Position numbers and translations under genes: made by a program
From: Mastigocoleus testarum BC008
GTDB taxonomy: Bacteria; Cyanobacteriota; Cyanobacteriia; Cyanobacteriales; Nostocaceae
Assembly: GCF_001456025.1 (NCBI RefSeq)
Contig: NZ_LMTZ01000085.1
Location: 238,546 to 302,545, forward strand
Reading direction: 5' to 3'
Length of the DNA stretch: 64,000 nt
Notes under the pieces: generated by a model
Told to the model about the DNA's origin: nothing
The model's database searches: none
What the model saw: only the letters and a program-made list of their open reading frames with translations
Shown here: piece by piece, positions 18,231 to 28,000 of the stretch
How the letters are laid out: each line of letters starts with the position of its first letter
Numbering within the stretch: the first letter of the stretch is position 1

Positions 18231-18291
18231 GCAATTACCAATTACCCATTAGCAATTACCAAATACCAACTACCAAATCACCAATACCCCA
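18231..18291. repeat. short tandem repeat (STRR, caattac family)
   Basis: A degenerate run of 7-bp units (caattac, caattac, ccattag, caattac, caaatac, caactac...) lies between the GC-rich repeat and the apcF stop. Such short tandemly repeated sequences are characteristic of heterocystous cyanobacteria. Similar runs occur at 25026 and 33512. Confidence 0.8.
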
Positions 18292-18298
18292 TTGCTTG

Positions 18299-18808
18299 TT
18301 AAATATCTTTCTCGCTTAATTCTCTTGTCATATAATCAAATGGCTCATCAACAAAACTAGTATCGCTAATACCAGCTTCTGCTACTTGCTCCTTGGCTAT
18401 ATCTTTCATGATTTGGATTCCACGAACTGTAGGTCCAATAGGGACTCCCAAGGAATTATAAGTTTCTCGTAATCCTTGCAGCACCCGCTCATCTAAAACA
18501 TCCATGCTTCCAGCAACTAACGCATAGCTAGCATAGCGTAAATAATAATCCATATCTCGCAAACAAGCTGCATAACGGCGAGTAGTATAAGCATTACCGC
18601 CAGGGCGAATTAATTCTGGTAGCTCGTCAAACAAAGCCAAACCAGCTTGTTTAACAATAGCCGCAGCATTAGAATTTATCATTGCAGCAGCTTTTACCCT
18701 TGATGTACCGCTCTCAAAATAAGACTTGAGGCTATCTATAGCATTTCTATCAAAATAACGCCCTGCAATATCATAATTCTGAATCAAATTTGTCACTGCA
18801 TCGCGCAT
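18299..18808 (-). CDS. apcF: allophycocyanin beta-18 subunit (phycobilisome core)
   Basis: The 169-residue protein is a typical phycobiliprotein beta chain of the allophycocyanin group: MRDAVTNLIQNYD at the start, the chromophore region TTRRYAACLRDMDYYLRYASYAL with the bilin-binding Cys near residue 82, and the usual end. The divergence from ordinary ApcB (for example the DELPELIRPGGN and ELSEKDI segments) fits ApcF, the beta-like subunit of the terminal-emitter trimers in the core next to ApcE. Its position divergent from glnA is as I remember it from Anabaena/Nostoc genomes. ATG 18808 is preceded by a purine-rich site (agggagaaaag). Confidence 0.93.
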   Translation of the reverse strand: MRDAVTNLIQNYDIAGRYFDRNAIDSLKSYFESGTSRVKAAAMINSNAAAIVKQAGLALFDELPELIRPGGNAYTTRRYAACLRDMDYYLRYASYALVAGSMDVLDERVLQGLRETYNSLGVPIGPTVRGIQIMKDIAKEQVAEAGISDTSFVDEPFDYMTRELSEKDI

Positions 18809-19191
18809 CGCTTTTCTCCCTATGGTTCCTATCTATAGTTTGATATTTATTTAATTGGCTGCTATTATATGCCACGATTTGCACCAGCAAACTAAGTAAG
18901 ACTCTGGCACATTAATCTGTGACCTATGTGACCTACTTTTAGGATTCTATGCCAAAGTTGCCCCGAACACATAAACTGTGGAGTTTTGTGTAGTAACTTC
19001 TTCAGTTAGTTCTATAAAAGGTTAATCTAACCTTTAAATAAAGAGTTCTGTAACAAAAATGACAAAATACTGAATTTGGTCTTCATAAGATATTCCAGGT
19101 GTGTCACCATCTCGGTTTTAAGATCGCAGGGTCAGCAATGCTTTAAAATTTATCGGTTGATTATTGTAAATAGGCAGATTAAGGAGTGACC
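18809..19191. other. divergent apcF-glnA promoter region
   Basis: About 380 bases separate the two divergent starts. The NtcA-type promoter (19050-19091) is listed separately. A further gta-type half site lies near 18992 (gtagtaacttc) but lacks a matching partner. Two short direct repeats ctatgtgacctac/ctgtgaccta lie near 18920-18935. Confidence 0.5.
19050..19091 (+). promoter_or_regulatory. NtcA-activated (class II) promoter of glnA
   Basis: gtaacaaaaatgac (19050-19063) matches the NtcA operator GTA-N8-TAC in five of six fixed bases. Exactly 22 bases later stands taagat (19086-19091), a TA-N3-T -10 box. That spacing is the canonical geometry of NtcA-activated promoters, and glnA is a known NtcA target. 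It predicts induction when 2-oxoglutarate rises under nitrogen deficiency. Confidence 0.75.
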
Positions 19192-20607
19192 ATGACAACC
19201 CCACAAGAAGTCTTGAAAATGATTCAAGACCAAAATATTCAGATGATTGATCTGAAGTTCATCGATATGCCAGGAATATGGCAGCATCTTACGGTTTATC
19301 AAGACCAAATCGATGAAAGTTCTTTTACCGAAGGGGTTCCTTTCGATGGTTCAAGTATTCGGGGTTGGAAAGCTATCAATGAATCTGACATGGCAATGGT
19401 ACTCGATCCTGACACTGCCTGGATCGACCCCTTCATGAAAGAGCCAACTCTAAGTATAATTTGTAGTATTAAAGAACCTCGTACCGGGGAGTGGTATAAC
19501 CGTTGTCCGCGAGTAATTGCTCGAAAAGCATTAGATTATTTAGTTTCTACAGGAATTGGCGACACTGCTTTTTTTGGTCCGGAAGCTGAGTTTTTCATAT
19601 TCGATGATGTCCGCTTCGACCAAAATGAAAATTCAGGTTACTACTACGTAGATTCCGTAGAGGGTCGTTGGAATTCTGGTAAAGATGAAGGTCCTAACTT
19701 AGCTTATAAACCCGGTTACAAGCAAGGTTATTTCCCCGTTCCTCCAACAGATACCTCACAAGATATTCGTTCGGAAATGCTGTTGACAATGGCAAAGTGT
19801 GGGGTACCGATTGAAAAACATCACCACGAAGTTGCAACAGGTGGTCAGTGCGAACTAGGATTCCGTTTCGGTAAGATTATTGAAGCTGCTGACTGGTTGA
19901 TGACTTACAAATATGTCATCAAAAATGTTGGTCGCAAATACGGCAAAACTGTTACCTTCATGCCGAAACCAGTATTCCAAGATAATGGTTCTGGAATGCA
20001 CACTCACCAATCCATTTGGAAAGATGGTAAGCCCTTATTCGCTGGCAATCAATATGCCGGCATGAGCGAAATGGGTTTATATTACATCGGTGGTATTCTC
20101 AAGCATGCCCCAGCATTGTTAGCATTTACTAACCCCAGCACTAATTCTTACAAGCGATTAGTTCCAGGTTACGAAGCACCTGTTAACTTGGCTTACTCTC
20201 AAGGTAATCGTTCTGCTTCCGTGCGTATTCCTTTGAGTGGTGATAATCCTAAAGCTAAGCGCTTGGAGTTCCGTTGTCCTGATGCAACTTGTAACCCCTA
20301 CTTAGCATTTGCTGCAATGTTATGTGCTGGCTTAGATGGTATCAAGAATAAGATACATCCTGGCGAGCCCCTAGACAAAAATATTTACGATCTTTCTCCA
20401 GAGGAACTCGCAAAAGTTCCTTCAACGCCAGGTTCTTTAGAACTAGCTTTAGAAGCATTGGAAAAAGATCATAAATTCTTGACAGAATCGGGCGTATTTA
20501 CTGAAGACTTCATTGAAAACTGGATTTCCTACAAACTGGATAATGAGGTTAATCCTTTACGTCTTCGTCCCCATCCCTACGAGTTCTCCCTCTATTACGA
20601 TGTTTAA
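19192..20607 (+). CDS. glnA: glutamine synthetase, type I
   Basis: From ATG 19192 (aaggag five bases before; the in-frame GTG two codons earlier is less likely) the protein has 471 residues, the normal length of GSI. Landmarks are the beta-grasp N-terminus ([11 protein letters not shown]), the metal-binding AEFFIFDDV and [17 protein letters not shown], the ATP-site [39 protein letters not shown], and the potential adenylylation region near NIYDLSP, whose Tyr is present. It makes glutamine from glutamate and ammonium with ATP and is the main nitrogen entry point, also in heterocysts. A terminator follows. Confidence 0.98.
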   Translation: MTTPQEVLKMIQDQNIQMIDLKFIDMPGIWQHLTVYQDQIDESSFTEGVPFDGSSIRGWKAINESDMAMVLDPDTAWIDPFMKEPTLSIICSIKEPRTGEWYNRCPRVIARKALDYLVSTGIGDTAFFGPEAEFFIFDDVRFDQNENSGYYYVDSVEGRWNSGKDEGPNLAYKPGYKQGYFPVPPTDTSQDIRSEMLLTMAKCGVPIEKHHHEVATGGQCELGFRFGKIIEAADWLMTYKYVIKNVGRKYGKTVTFMPKPVFQDNGSGMHTHQSIWKDGKPLFAGNQYAGMSEMGLYYIGGILKHAPALLAFTNPSTNSYKRLVPGYEAPVNLAYSQGNRSASVRIPLSGDNPKAKRLEFRCPDATCNPYLAFAAMLCAGLDGIKNKIHPGEPLDKNIYDLSPEELAKVPSTPGSLELALEALEKDHKFLTESGVFTEDFIENWISYKLDNEVNPLRLRPHPYEFSLYYDV

Positions 20608-20683
20608 TTTGCAAGGGTTGACAAAAGATTATTCTTAAATTGTTTATTACCCTGCGACAAAGTAACACCTAATTATATGAATA

Positions 20684-20712
20684 AGCCACCTACTACGGGT
20701 GGCTTTCTTTTA
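20684..20712 (+). terminator. Rho-independent terminator after glnA
   Basis: A 7-bp stem agccacc (20684-20690) / ggtggct (20698-20704) with a 7-base loop is followed by ttcttttat. It lies 76 bases after the glnA stop and just before the end of the convergent small gene, so it may serve both. Confidence 0.85.
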
Positions 20713-20722
20713 TACTAGTGCA

Positions 20723-20923
20723 TTAGCTCATTGATGCGTAGGAGCGATCACAACTTATCCTGACGCTAGGACTGATTTTTCCTTGAATTGGTTGCCAATA
20801 ATCAGCAATTTCTTTTGGTAAACCAATTTCTTCTACTACACGTTCTAGCATAGATTGTTGGCGGTTTTTAATTTGATGATAGTGCTGCATCATTAAGGCG
20901 CGTGCTTTGTCTTGAGTAGTCAT
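20723..20923 (-). CDS. small hypothetical protein (66 aa)
   Basis: A 66-codon frame starts at ATG 20923, with aggaga 8 bases upstream. The protein is helical and charged (MTTQDKARALMMQHYHQIKNRQQSMLERVVEEIGL, then ADYWQPIQGK), with no signal peptide. The sequence looks like a small conserved cyanobacterial protein, and its place behind glnA may be conserved in this group. Its function is unknown. Confidence 0.6.
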   Translation of the reverse strand: MTTQDKARALMMQHYHQIKNRQQSMLERVVEEIGLPKEIADYWQPIQGKISPSVRISCDRSYASMS

Positions 20924-21496
20924 CTCACAACTCTCCTGAATCTGTAACTTTTAATCACCAATCGGACACACAAGTTTAACGATGGGATAAAAGCTGCTGG
21001 CGTAACACCAAATACTACCCACACTACACTCTGCTAGGTGGCTAGCTTTTACACTTTTCTTTCTATCAACCTCATACAGGTTTATTGGAGGGCTTACCCA
21101 AGTTTTTATTTTCGATCAAGCTATTACGGTTATGAAGAAGGTAGATATATTTCCTCAATAGGGTTGCCCTTTCTTATTAATCAGTTATCGCTCGCTTTTA
21201 TTTACCCCATCATTAATATATCCAAAAAACTGTAACGAACAACACAAAATACTAACTTTTTAATAAAAACTAATATACTTCCAGAGTAATACTGAGAGAA
21301 GGCGATTGCTCCTGACTCATGCCATACGTATTTTTATCGACCTAATAGCCTTAAAAGGTCTGAAAGTTATTCTTTTCGGTTATATCCTTGCATAAAGTAT
21401 TAATGGTGAAAATAAGCAAATAATGAAGAAGCTTATGATTTCTTAGTGAAAATTATTTAAAATTTAAGAAACAAAAGTTAACAACCTGGGTTTTCT
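20924..21496. other. spacer before methyltransferase
   Basis: No gene recognised. A 65-codon frame (21038-21235) has membrane-like but ill-conserved composition and no ribosome binding site, so I regard it as chance. Confidence 0.5.
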
Positions 21497-22552
21497 ATGT
21501 CCGATACGATAACGAAATTTACATACCAAAGTTTTCAGCAGGGTAAGAGTTTATTTGCTTTGGCGCACAAGACTCTCAGTAATCGCTTAATGGATATTGT
21601 TTCTCCCCTAGAGACAAAAAGTAAACCCATACCAAATGAAGTTTTACTTGAGTTACAAGAAAGACTAAATCATCTGTCAGAGGTTGATTGGGAAGATGCG
21701 CAACGGGGAATATATCCCAAGGAAGTATTATTTGATAATTCTTGGGAAGACTTTTTTCGTTATTATCCTGCAATCTTAATAGATATGCCCCAAATGTGGG
21801 AGCGTGCTAAAAACAAAAAATATCAAGAATTTGCTCCTGAGGTTGATATTAAGGGGTATCCAAACTACTACGCACAAAACTTTCACCACCAAGCCGATGG
21901 CTATTTGAGTGATGCATCAGCAAATTTATATGATTTGCAAGTCGAAATTTTGTTTGGTGGTTCTGCGGATCCAATGAGACGACGTGTTCTCGCACCCCTC
22001 AAGAACTCCTTGGAAGTTTTCAGCGATGTATTACCCAAGCAAATTAGAGTGTTAGATGTTGCTTGTGGAACAGGTCGGACACTCAAATCCATTCGCAGTA
22101 CCTTACCTGAAGCATCCTTGTTTGGTGTGGATTTATCTCCTGCTTATCTACGCAAAACTAATGAGGTTTTATCTCAAATTCCTGGAGAACTACCGCAATT
22201 ACTACAGGCTAATGCAGAAGAGTTGCCTTATTTGGATAACTATTTCCATGCAGTTACTTCCGTATTTCTGTTTCATGAATTACCAGCACCGGTTCGACAA
22301 TCAGTTATAGAAGAATCTTTTCGTGTAACAAAGCCAGGAGGGACTTTTATTATCTGCGACTCAATTCAAATGAGTGATTCACCTCAAATGCAGGTAATAA
22401 TGGAGAATTTTTCAGAAACCTTTCACGAACCTTACTACAGAAACTATATGACTGATGATTTAATGGAACGTCTGCATAAAGCTGGTTTTGAAAGTGTTGA
22501 TACCCAAGTTCATTTAATGAGTAAGTATTTGATTGCTCGCAAACCAGTTTGA
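21497..22552 (+). CDS. class I SAM-dependent methyltransferase
   Basis: The 351-residue protein has an N-terminal extension of about 180 residues without a recognised fold, containing aromatic-rich segments (WEDFFRYYPAILIDMPQMWERAK, YPNYYAQNFHHQADGYLS). The methyltransferase domain follows: motif I VLDVACGTGRTL at 185-196, acidic FGVDLSPAYL, the NAEELPY strand, FLFHELP and the late region VTKPGGTFIICDS. The pattern is that of small-molecule or quinone/lipid methylases. The substrate is unknown. It lies between glnA and the patX-like gene. Confidence 0.82.
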   Translation: MSDTITKFTYQSFQQGKSLFALAHKTLSNRLMDIVSPLETKSKPIPNEVLLELQERLNHLSEVDWEDAQRGIYPKEVLFDNSWEDFFRYYPAILIDMPQMWERAKNKKYQEFAPEVDIKGYPNYYAQNFHHQADGYLSDASANLYDLQVEILFGGSADPMRRRVLAPLKNSLEVFSDVLPKQIRVLDVACGTGRTLKSIRSTLPEASLFGVDLSPAYLRKTNEVLSQIPGELPQLLQANAEELPYLDNYFHAVTSVFLFHELPAPVRQSVIEESFRVTKPGGTFIICDSIQMSDSPQMQVIMENFSETFHEPYYRNYMTDDLMERLHKAGFESVDTQVHLMSKYLIARKPV

Positions 22553-22965
22553 TTTTGATGTCAACCTAATATTTTTCAAATATTTTCAAATAGTTAAAGA
22601 CGCGAAATGTCGCGTCTTTATATGTGCAAATAAAAATATTGCTGCAAATAAATTATTGCTGCAATATTTCATTAAAGTAGATTGGTATTTTCAATTAATA
22701 ATTACTGATTACAGTATTACCAAATAAGTTTCAATAGTCTTCTGTAAAAATTTCTAAAACTCATATACATAATCAACAACAAATACATCATAACTAAATC
22801 ATTTAAATTTAGATAGATTGAGTTGTTATATATAATTGCCGAAAATCACAAAAGTAATATATCTAACAATAAGGCCAAATGTCGTTACGGTTAAAATTTT
22901 AACTGTAAATCTTGTAATCAGATAGAATTATTTTTTCAGGTGCTTAAATATAAATCAATGAAATA
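22553..22965. other. spacer with terminator
   Basis: A hairpin at 22596-22619 ends the methyltransferase transcript. The rest is AT-rich with no recognised feature. Confidence 0.5.
22596..22619 (+). terminator. terminator hairpin after methyltransferase
   Basis: A perfect 10-bp stem aaagacgcga (22596-22605) / tcgcgtcttt (22610-22619) encloses a 4-base loop, 44 bases after the stop. The T run is short (ttt then atatg), so termination may be partial. Confidence 0.7.
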
Positions 22966-23163
22966 CTACATAAACTTTCTACGCCCACTACCTCTGTAAG
23001 GTGTACCTTTACTGGGCCTTGTTGAATCTCTATTGGCTATCAATTCTTGGTTGTCGCTAGGTATAAATGATTGTTCAATTGCCTGTGCGGAAGTGGAAAC
23101 AGCATTGAAAGCTAGAGAACCGAACATGAAAATTGTGACAAAAATAGAAGTGGCAGTACGCAT
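22966..23163 (-). CDS. patX: PatX-like RGSGR peptide precursor (heterocyst pattern inhibitor)
   Basis: The 65-residue protein has a signal peptide (MRTATSIFVTIFMFGSLAF, cleavage likely after STSAQA near residue 28), a short polar middle, and near the C-terminus the pentapeptide RGSGR at residues 57-61, followed by RKFM. RGSGR is the active PatS-5 sequence that binds HetR and blocks heterocyst differentiation. A signal peptide plus a terminal RGSGR defines the PatX family, distinct from PatS (no signal peptide) and HetN (a dehydrogenase). The gene location behind glnA fits the Anabaena patX locus as I remember it. A DIF+-like promoter lies upstream. Family members usually have HRGSGR; here the preceding residue is Tyr. 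Confidence 0.85.
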   Translation of the reverse strand: MRTATSIFVTIFMFGSLAFNAVSTSAQAIEQSFIPSDNQELIANRDSTRPSKGTPYRGSGRRKFM

Positions 23164-23194
23164 AATAAATTTTTACTTTAAGACTCTCAAATCA

Positions 23195-23225
23195 CTGATA
23201 CTGAGTTTTATTTAGTGCATCCGGA
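23195..23225 (-). promoter_or_regulatory. DIF+-type promoter of patX
   Basis: TCCGGA (23220-23225) is palindromic and stands 19 bases before tatcag (23200-23195 on the minus strand), which can serve as -10. A transcript would start near 23188, placing TCCGGA at about -35. The DIF+ motif TCCGGA at -35 marks promoters switched on early in cells becoming heterocysts, and patX genes are reported to have it. Confidence 0.6.
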
Positions 23226-23909
23226 TATTTTGTCGTGAGTATTTTTTCTAATTTTTCTGTTTTGGCCTACCAAGTATTTAAATGTATTAGATTCATGCCT
23301 GAACAGTAATTTAATACACTAGAGAAAGAGATGCAATGCATTTAAATACAAATGATTAATCTTGAGAAAAGCTTTAAATACTTCCAATAAAATTAAATAT
23401 CTATACTTCTCTGGTAATCTACTTAATTACCTATCTTGGACAAAATTTAAGACATATATTTTTAATCTGTGCTTTTACGTAATTTAAAAATTAAAATTCC
23501 TCAAAAATTATTTATTTTAAGTATTTATACTATTTATTTGTAGGAGTAATATTTGATTTATTTTTCAAATAAATTGAAAAAATATCAAGTTAAGAAGATT
23601 ACAATTTTGTATTTTTACGTAAAATCAACTAGTGAATTTAAACAAAATTTACAGTAAAAGTAATTCTAAAAAAAATCTATATTTATAAGTATAGTTATGC
23701 CAAACGCATGTGAATTCCATGTCAAAACATATAAGTATCAATCACAGGTGTTATTTGAGAAAAATTGAGAAATCAGGATAAACCAAAGTAGGTCTTAAAA
23801 CCGTTGATTTTCCATTAGTAAAACAAAATTCCATTTAATTCCATTTAATAAATTTTCAAATGGTACAAGAGATGGTAGATCTATAAGCATTGATCGCAGA
23901 TGAAAAAAG
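23226..23909. other. AT-rich spacer between patX promoter and dehydrogenase
   Basis: Nothing recognised besides the patX promoter at its left edge. The segment ttccatttaattccatttaa (about 23830) is a short direct repeat. Confidence 0.5.
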
Positions 23910-24956
23910 GTGAAAGCACAAGTATTTAGAGGTGTAAACCAACTGTCCTACGAAGATATTCCAGTACCTTCCCTTTCTCCAGATGAGGTACTGGTAAAAA
24001 TGCAAGTTGTTGGCTTGTGTCAGTCAGATATCAAAAAGATTCGCTATCCTCTTTATCAACCGCCACGTATATTTGGGCATGAAACAGCAGGTACAATTAC
24101 TGCAGTTGGTCAATCCGTGAAGAATTGGCAAGTAGGACAGAGAGTAGCAGTAATGCATCATATTCCTTGCATGCACTGCGCTTATTGCCTCAATGATAAT
24201 TTTTCTATGTGTGATACCTATAAAAATATTTGTACTACTGCAGGTTTTGTACCTAGTGGTGGTGGCTTTGCTGAATATGTTAAAGTTCCCGGTCATATAG
24301 TCAGCAATGGTGGTTTAATTCCTATTCCTGATGATGTCAGCTTTGAAGTTGCTAGTTTTGTTGAACCCACCAACTGCTGTCTGAAAGCGGTTAAAAAAGC
24401 CGGAATTGCTCCCGGTCAAACAGTTTTGATTACCGGTGCGGGTCCAATTGGCTTGATGTTCGTAATGTTAGTCAAGTATTTTGGTGCAAAAGCGATTGCT
24501 ACTGATTTATTACCGTCAAGAATTGAAAAAGCTGTAACTTTGGGAGCAGAAGCTGCGTTTGATGCTCGCGATCCCCATTTACCTAGCAAAATAAATGATT
24601 TGACTAATGGTTTGGGAGTAGATGTAACTTTACTTGCAGTTCCAAGCGATAAAGCTTTTTTTCAGGCTTTGGATTGTACCCGCAAGGGTGGAAAAATATT
24701 ATTCTTTGCAGAATTTCCCGATGAAGTCGAAATTCCTATTAATCCAAATATTCTTTACCGACGTGAAATTGATTTGATGGGTAGTTACAGTTCCTCATAC
24801 CGCTTACAAAATTTAGCTGCAGATATTGTTTTTAAGGGTCGGATTGATGTGGGAGCATTAATTAGCGATCGCTATCATCTAAAAGATTTATCTGCTGCAG
24901 TGGAACAAGCTATTTCCCCAGCATCAGATACTTATAAAATTTTAATTCATCCTTAA
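23910..24956 (+). CDS. zinc-dependent alcohol/polyol dehydrogenase (MDR family)
   Basis: The 348-residue protein begins at GTG 23910. It shows the MDR arrangement: catalytic zinc ligands in GLCQSD and IFGHETAG, the structural zinc lobe CMHCAYCLNDNFSMC (C-x2-C-x2-C-x7-C), a second catalytic-site segment EPTNCC, and the NAD(P) motif GAGPIGLM, followed by ATDLLPSRIEKA with an acidic residue favouring NAD. Closest in appearance are threonine/sorbitol dehydrogenases and their cyanobacterial relatives. Its tail converges on the GH15 gene, and a STRR separates them. The substrate is not known. Confidence 0.85.
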   Translation: MKAQVFRGVNQLSYEDIPVPSLSPDEVLVKMQVVGLCQSDIKKIRYPLYQPPRIFGHETAGTITAVGQSVKNWQVGQRVAVMHHIPCMHCAYCLNDNFSMCDTYKNICTTAGFVPSGGGFAEYVKVPGHIVSNGGLIPIPDDVSFEVASFVEPTNCCLKAVKKAGIAPGQTVLITGAGPIGLMFVMLVKYFGAKAIATDLLPSRIEKAVTLGAEAAFDARDPHLPSKINDLTNGLGVDVTLLAVPSDKAFFQALDCTRKGGKILFFAEFPDEVEIPINPNILYRREIDLMGSYSSSYRLQNLAADIVFKGRIDVGALISDRYHLKDLSAAVEQAISPASDTYKILIHP

Positions 24957-25025
24957 AAAAGTAGGGGTAAAGGTAAGCCGATCAGAGTTGAGAATAATCG
25001 GAATCACTAATCCTGTTACCATTTC

Positions 25026-25073
25026 TTACCCATTACCCATTACCCATTAACCATTACCCATTACCCATTACTA
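25026..25073. repeat. 7-bp tandem repeat (STRR, ttaccca) overlapping the GH15 stop
   Basis: Six near-perfect ttaccca units run from 25026 to 25067, one of them ttaacca. The stop codon of the minus-strand GH15 gene (25061-25063) and its last codons lie inside the array. So the repeat supplies the end of that protein (Ser-Asn-Gly-stop). Confidence 0.9.
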
Positions 25074-28000
25074 ACCCCAACTTTCTGCGCAAACATAATT
25101 AAGAACCTAAACGCTTTGACAATATAAACAGCGCATTCCTGAGGGGAAGAATCGTAAAATGATTGCCATGCTTGAGCTTTATCTTCATCGTAGTGTCTTG
25201 TTCTTTTTGGTTTATCTTCCAACCAAGATAGACGTACAGCATGACCGATCACAACATCAAGCACTATATATTCAGCAATTTGTAATTTAGGATTTTTCGC
25301 AACAATCACAGCAAGTTGCATTAATGCTTCAATATTTATCTGACGGTACTCTGGAGATTCAATTTTATTCAACAAATGTTCTACCGTTAGGGCAAAATTC
25401 TTTTCTCCTGGCGTCATCTCCGAAATCAATAATTTACTCTCAAGGCGATTGCGACGTTCTAATTTATCGCCAACAACTAAGCCTTGACAATGCTTCATTA
25501 ACAACCATACTTGCTGATAAAAATCTTTTGGTACCCTTCCTGTAGTACCTTCAATATTACGAAAATGTCGCCATCCGTTGAGTGGATTTTCAACTTTTTC
25601 TGAACCTTCTCTTTGCAGGTTCCAATTAATTTCACTTTCCCTTTGTTGGCTGTGCAAAGATTCTTGCTGGCGTAAAACTTCACTTACACCCACATACTCT
25701 ACCAAACAGTAACGTAACTTATTTCGCACCTCAAACGGCGAAAGTTGCATTAAATGTTCGTACGCTTCATCTTGAGTAACATTTAATTTCCACGCCAATT
25801 CACCAGTAATTAGTAAAATCAGATAGCCAACTTTAATAGTTATCAGTCCCTCAAATAATTGTGGCTCGGTATTAATTAAGTTACTCAAATAAATCAGAAT
25901 CTCTTGAGTTAAGACCCGATCGCGAATATCCTCACCACAAAAATGATTGATTTTTTCGACAATTTCTTTATGGGATAGGGGTACGGTAATCAGAGAATCC
26001 TCATTGTAAGACCGACCAATAGCGATTTGCTTACCCCGCACCAGTAGACTTGTAACAACATCCGACAGGTGCATATCAGCCATTTGCAGCAAACCAGCAG
26101 CCCGTCGTACCACAGCCCAAATACCTAATTCTCCAGCTCTGGTATAAACTTCATTCAGTAAATCTTTTACCCTTGCAGGACATTCAAAAGTACCAAAACC
26201 GGTTTCAAATTCAAGTCCATGTAAGCGAGTTAGAGTTTGTAATAGCTCAACTTGTTCGTATAAATTTTCTGATGCGTGTAAATAAGACAATAATAGTTCT
26301 AAATTAGTTTCACACTCCATCTGAAATTCTTGGGTATGAGCTAATGGCCAAGTTTGTTCTCGATCGCAGGAGAGATAATAACAACGGGGGACAGCATTAT
26401 CAACAGAGGAATAGGAAAATTCAAAGTTAGGTGAAACATCAATTCTTTCAATTGCAGAAGTCAACATAAACTGATTTAAACGACCCAGTTTTACTCTGAC
26501 GCCATTAAATAAACCGTCTTTGAGATCTTGAAGTGACTTCATTAATTCTGGATTACCGGTTTCCATCATAGTCTGGGTCATACGAGTCAGCATCAAAGTT
26601 AAGGTAGGACGTCCCGGATCTCGCCAATATTTCTGGATATAAGCCAATGTGGTGGTAAATTCATCTAGGAGAAAATGGTAATCTAAAGTTAAATAAAACT
26701 GCTGAGAATCTAAAAACGAAGGTAAAAGAACTACAGTTTCGCCACCAATACGGAAAAATCTCGATGTTGTTAAACTACGGGGTAACCTTGCAGGACGTCC
26801 AGTTAAACCTAATTTTTCATTACACCCAATCTGTTCGTAAATGGTAATTAAGTCTTTAGCTTGACGAATTTGAATTGGTGCAACTTGTTGGGGTGTTTGA
26901 GTTGGAATCCCGTAAATTAAAAGTTTTTCTTGCAAATCTTCATTTGCAGCAATCAAAGCAATTTGCACCATCGGTTGGCGTTCTCTACCGATATACAGGT
27001 GTCTTCCCAAAGGATCCACATCACCCAATGCTAGCAATCCCTCATCCAACATTTGTCCGAGGAAATATAAACTTTGTGCCCAAACCAAAGGAATATTATC
27101 GTTCGGCAAACGAGGTTGGGAATGGGGCTCTAACTTTTCAGCTTCAAGTTTTTCTCGCGGTACATAATATAATTCTGGGAGCAAATACGAACCATTTCGT
27201 TCGATAACTATTTTCTGTAAAAGTTCTCGATAACGTTTAACCTGCGCTTCATTTTTGCAAAATAGCCCATCTAAATATAAATAAGTGAAAAATAAAGGCC
27301 ATTCGCATTCTATATGTTCAAATTGCTGTAGTTCCTCAGGTTCGTAGTGCAAACGTTCGGTGTTTTCTATAACTGTTTGGTGTCCATCCCGTAAAAATCG
27401 CTTGCAACCATATTTTCCTTCTAGTTTACTAATTATCTCAGCACGGGTACGATCTTGTAATTCCTTATCTATGACTGCAAAAGCCGGAAAACTAATGATG
27501 CTCAATAATGCTGCATCTATTTCTTTTGAAGCTGATTCTCTAGGTAATAGGGATTCTAAGGTAATTCTGGCACGGGCAATTTCATCTGGAAGTGCGTGAA
27601 CTACAGATGCTTGGGAACCCCTGACTCCAAATAAGTCCAGTCCATCAATAGCTTGTAGCGCGGCTTTAGCCATTCCTACAGAACTAGCATTTAATTCTGG
27701 ATTACCATGATTAATCTTGTTACCTCTTTCCCAAATTCCGTAGTCTGGAGTGCGATAAGCCCGCCCAATATAGTAAATAAGATTTTGAACAAAATCAACT
27801 TCATCAATGGTATAGATTATCTGCAACCCTGATGCCGTCATCTGTGCCAATATCAAAATAAAGATGGACGTGGCATCCAGTTGCAAATGACCCCATTCGT
27901 GATCGCCAACGACAACATCCCCCGTTGTCGTATCATACTTGGCATGAAGAGCATTCGAGGGTGACTGATTATGCTTAAATTGCTCAACTTTATCAGCTTG

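Noticed and set aside
18231..25073. CRISPR array at the short repeats (18.23 or 25.03 kb)
   Set aside because: Units are 7 bp without spacers; these are STRRs. No cas gene is present.
26875..27599. Plus-strand frames inside the GH15 gene
   Set aside because: They are antisense shadows of a well-conserved coding region.
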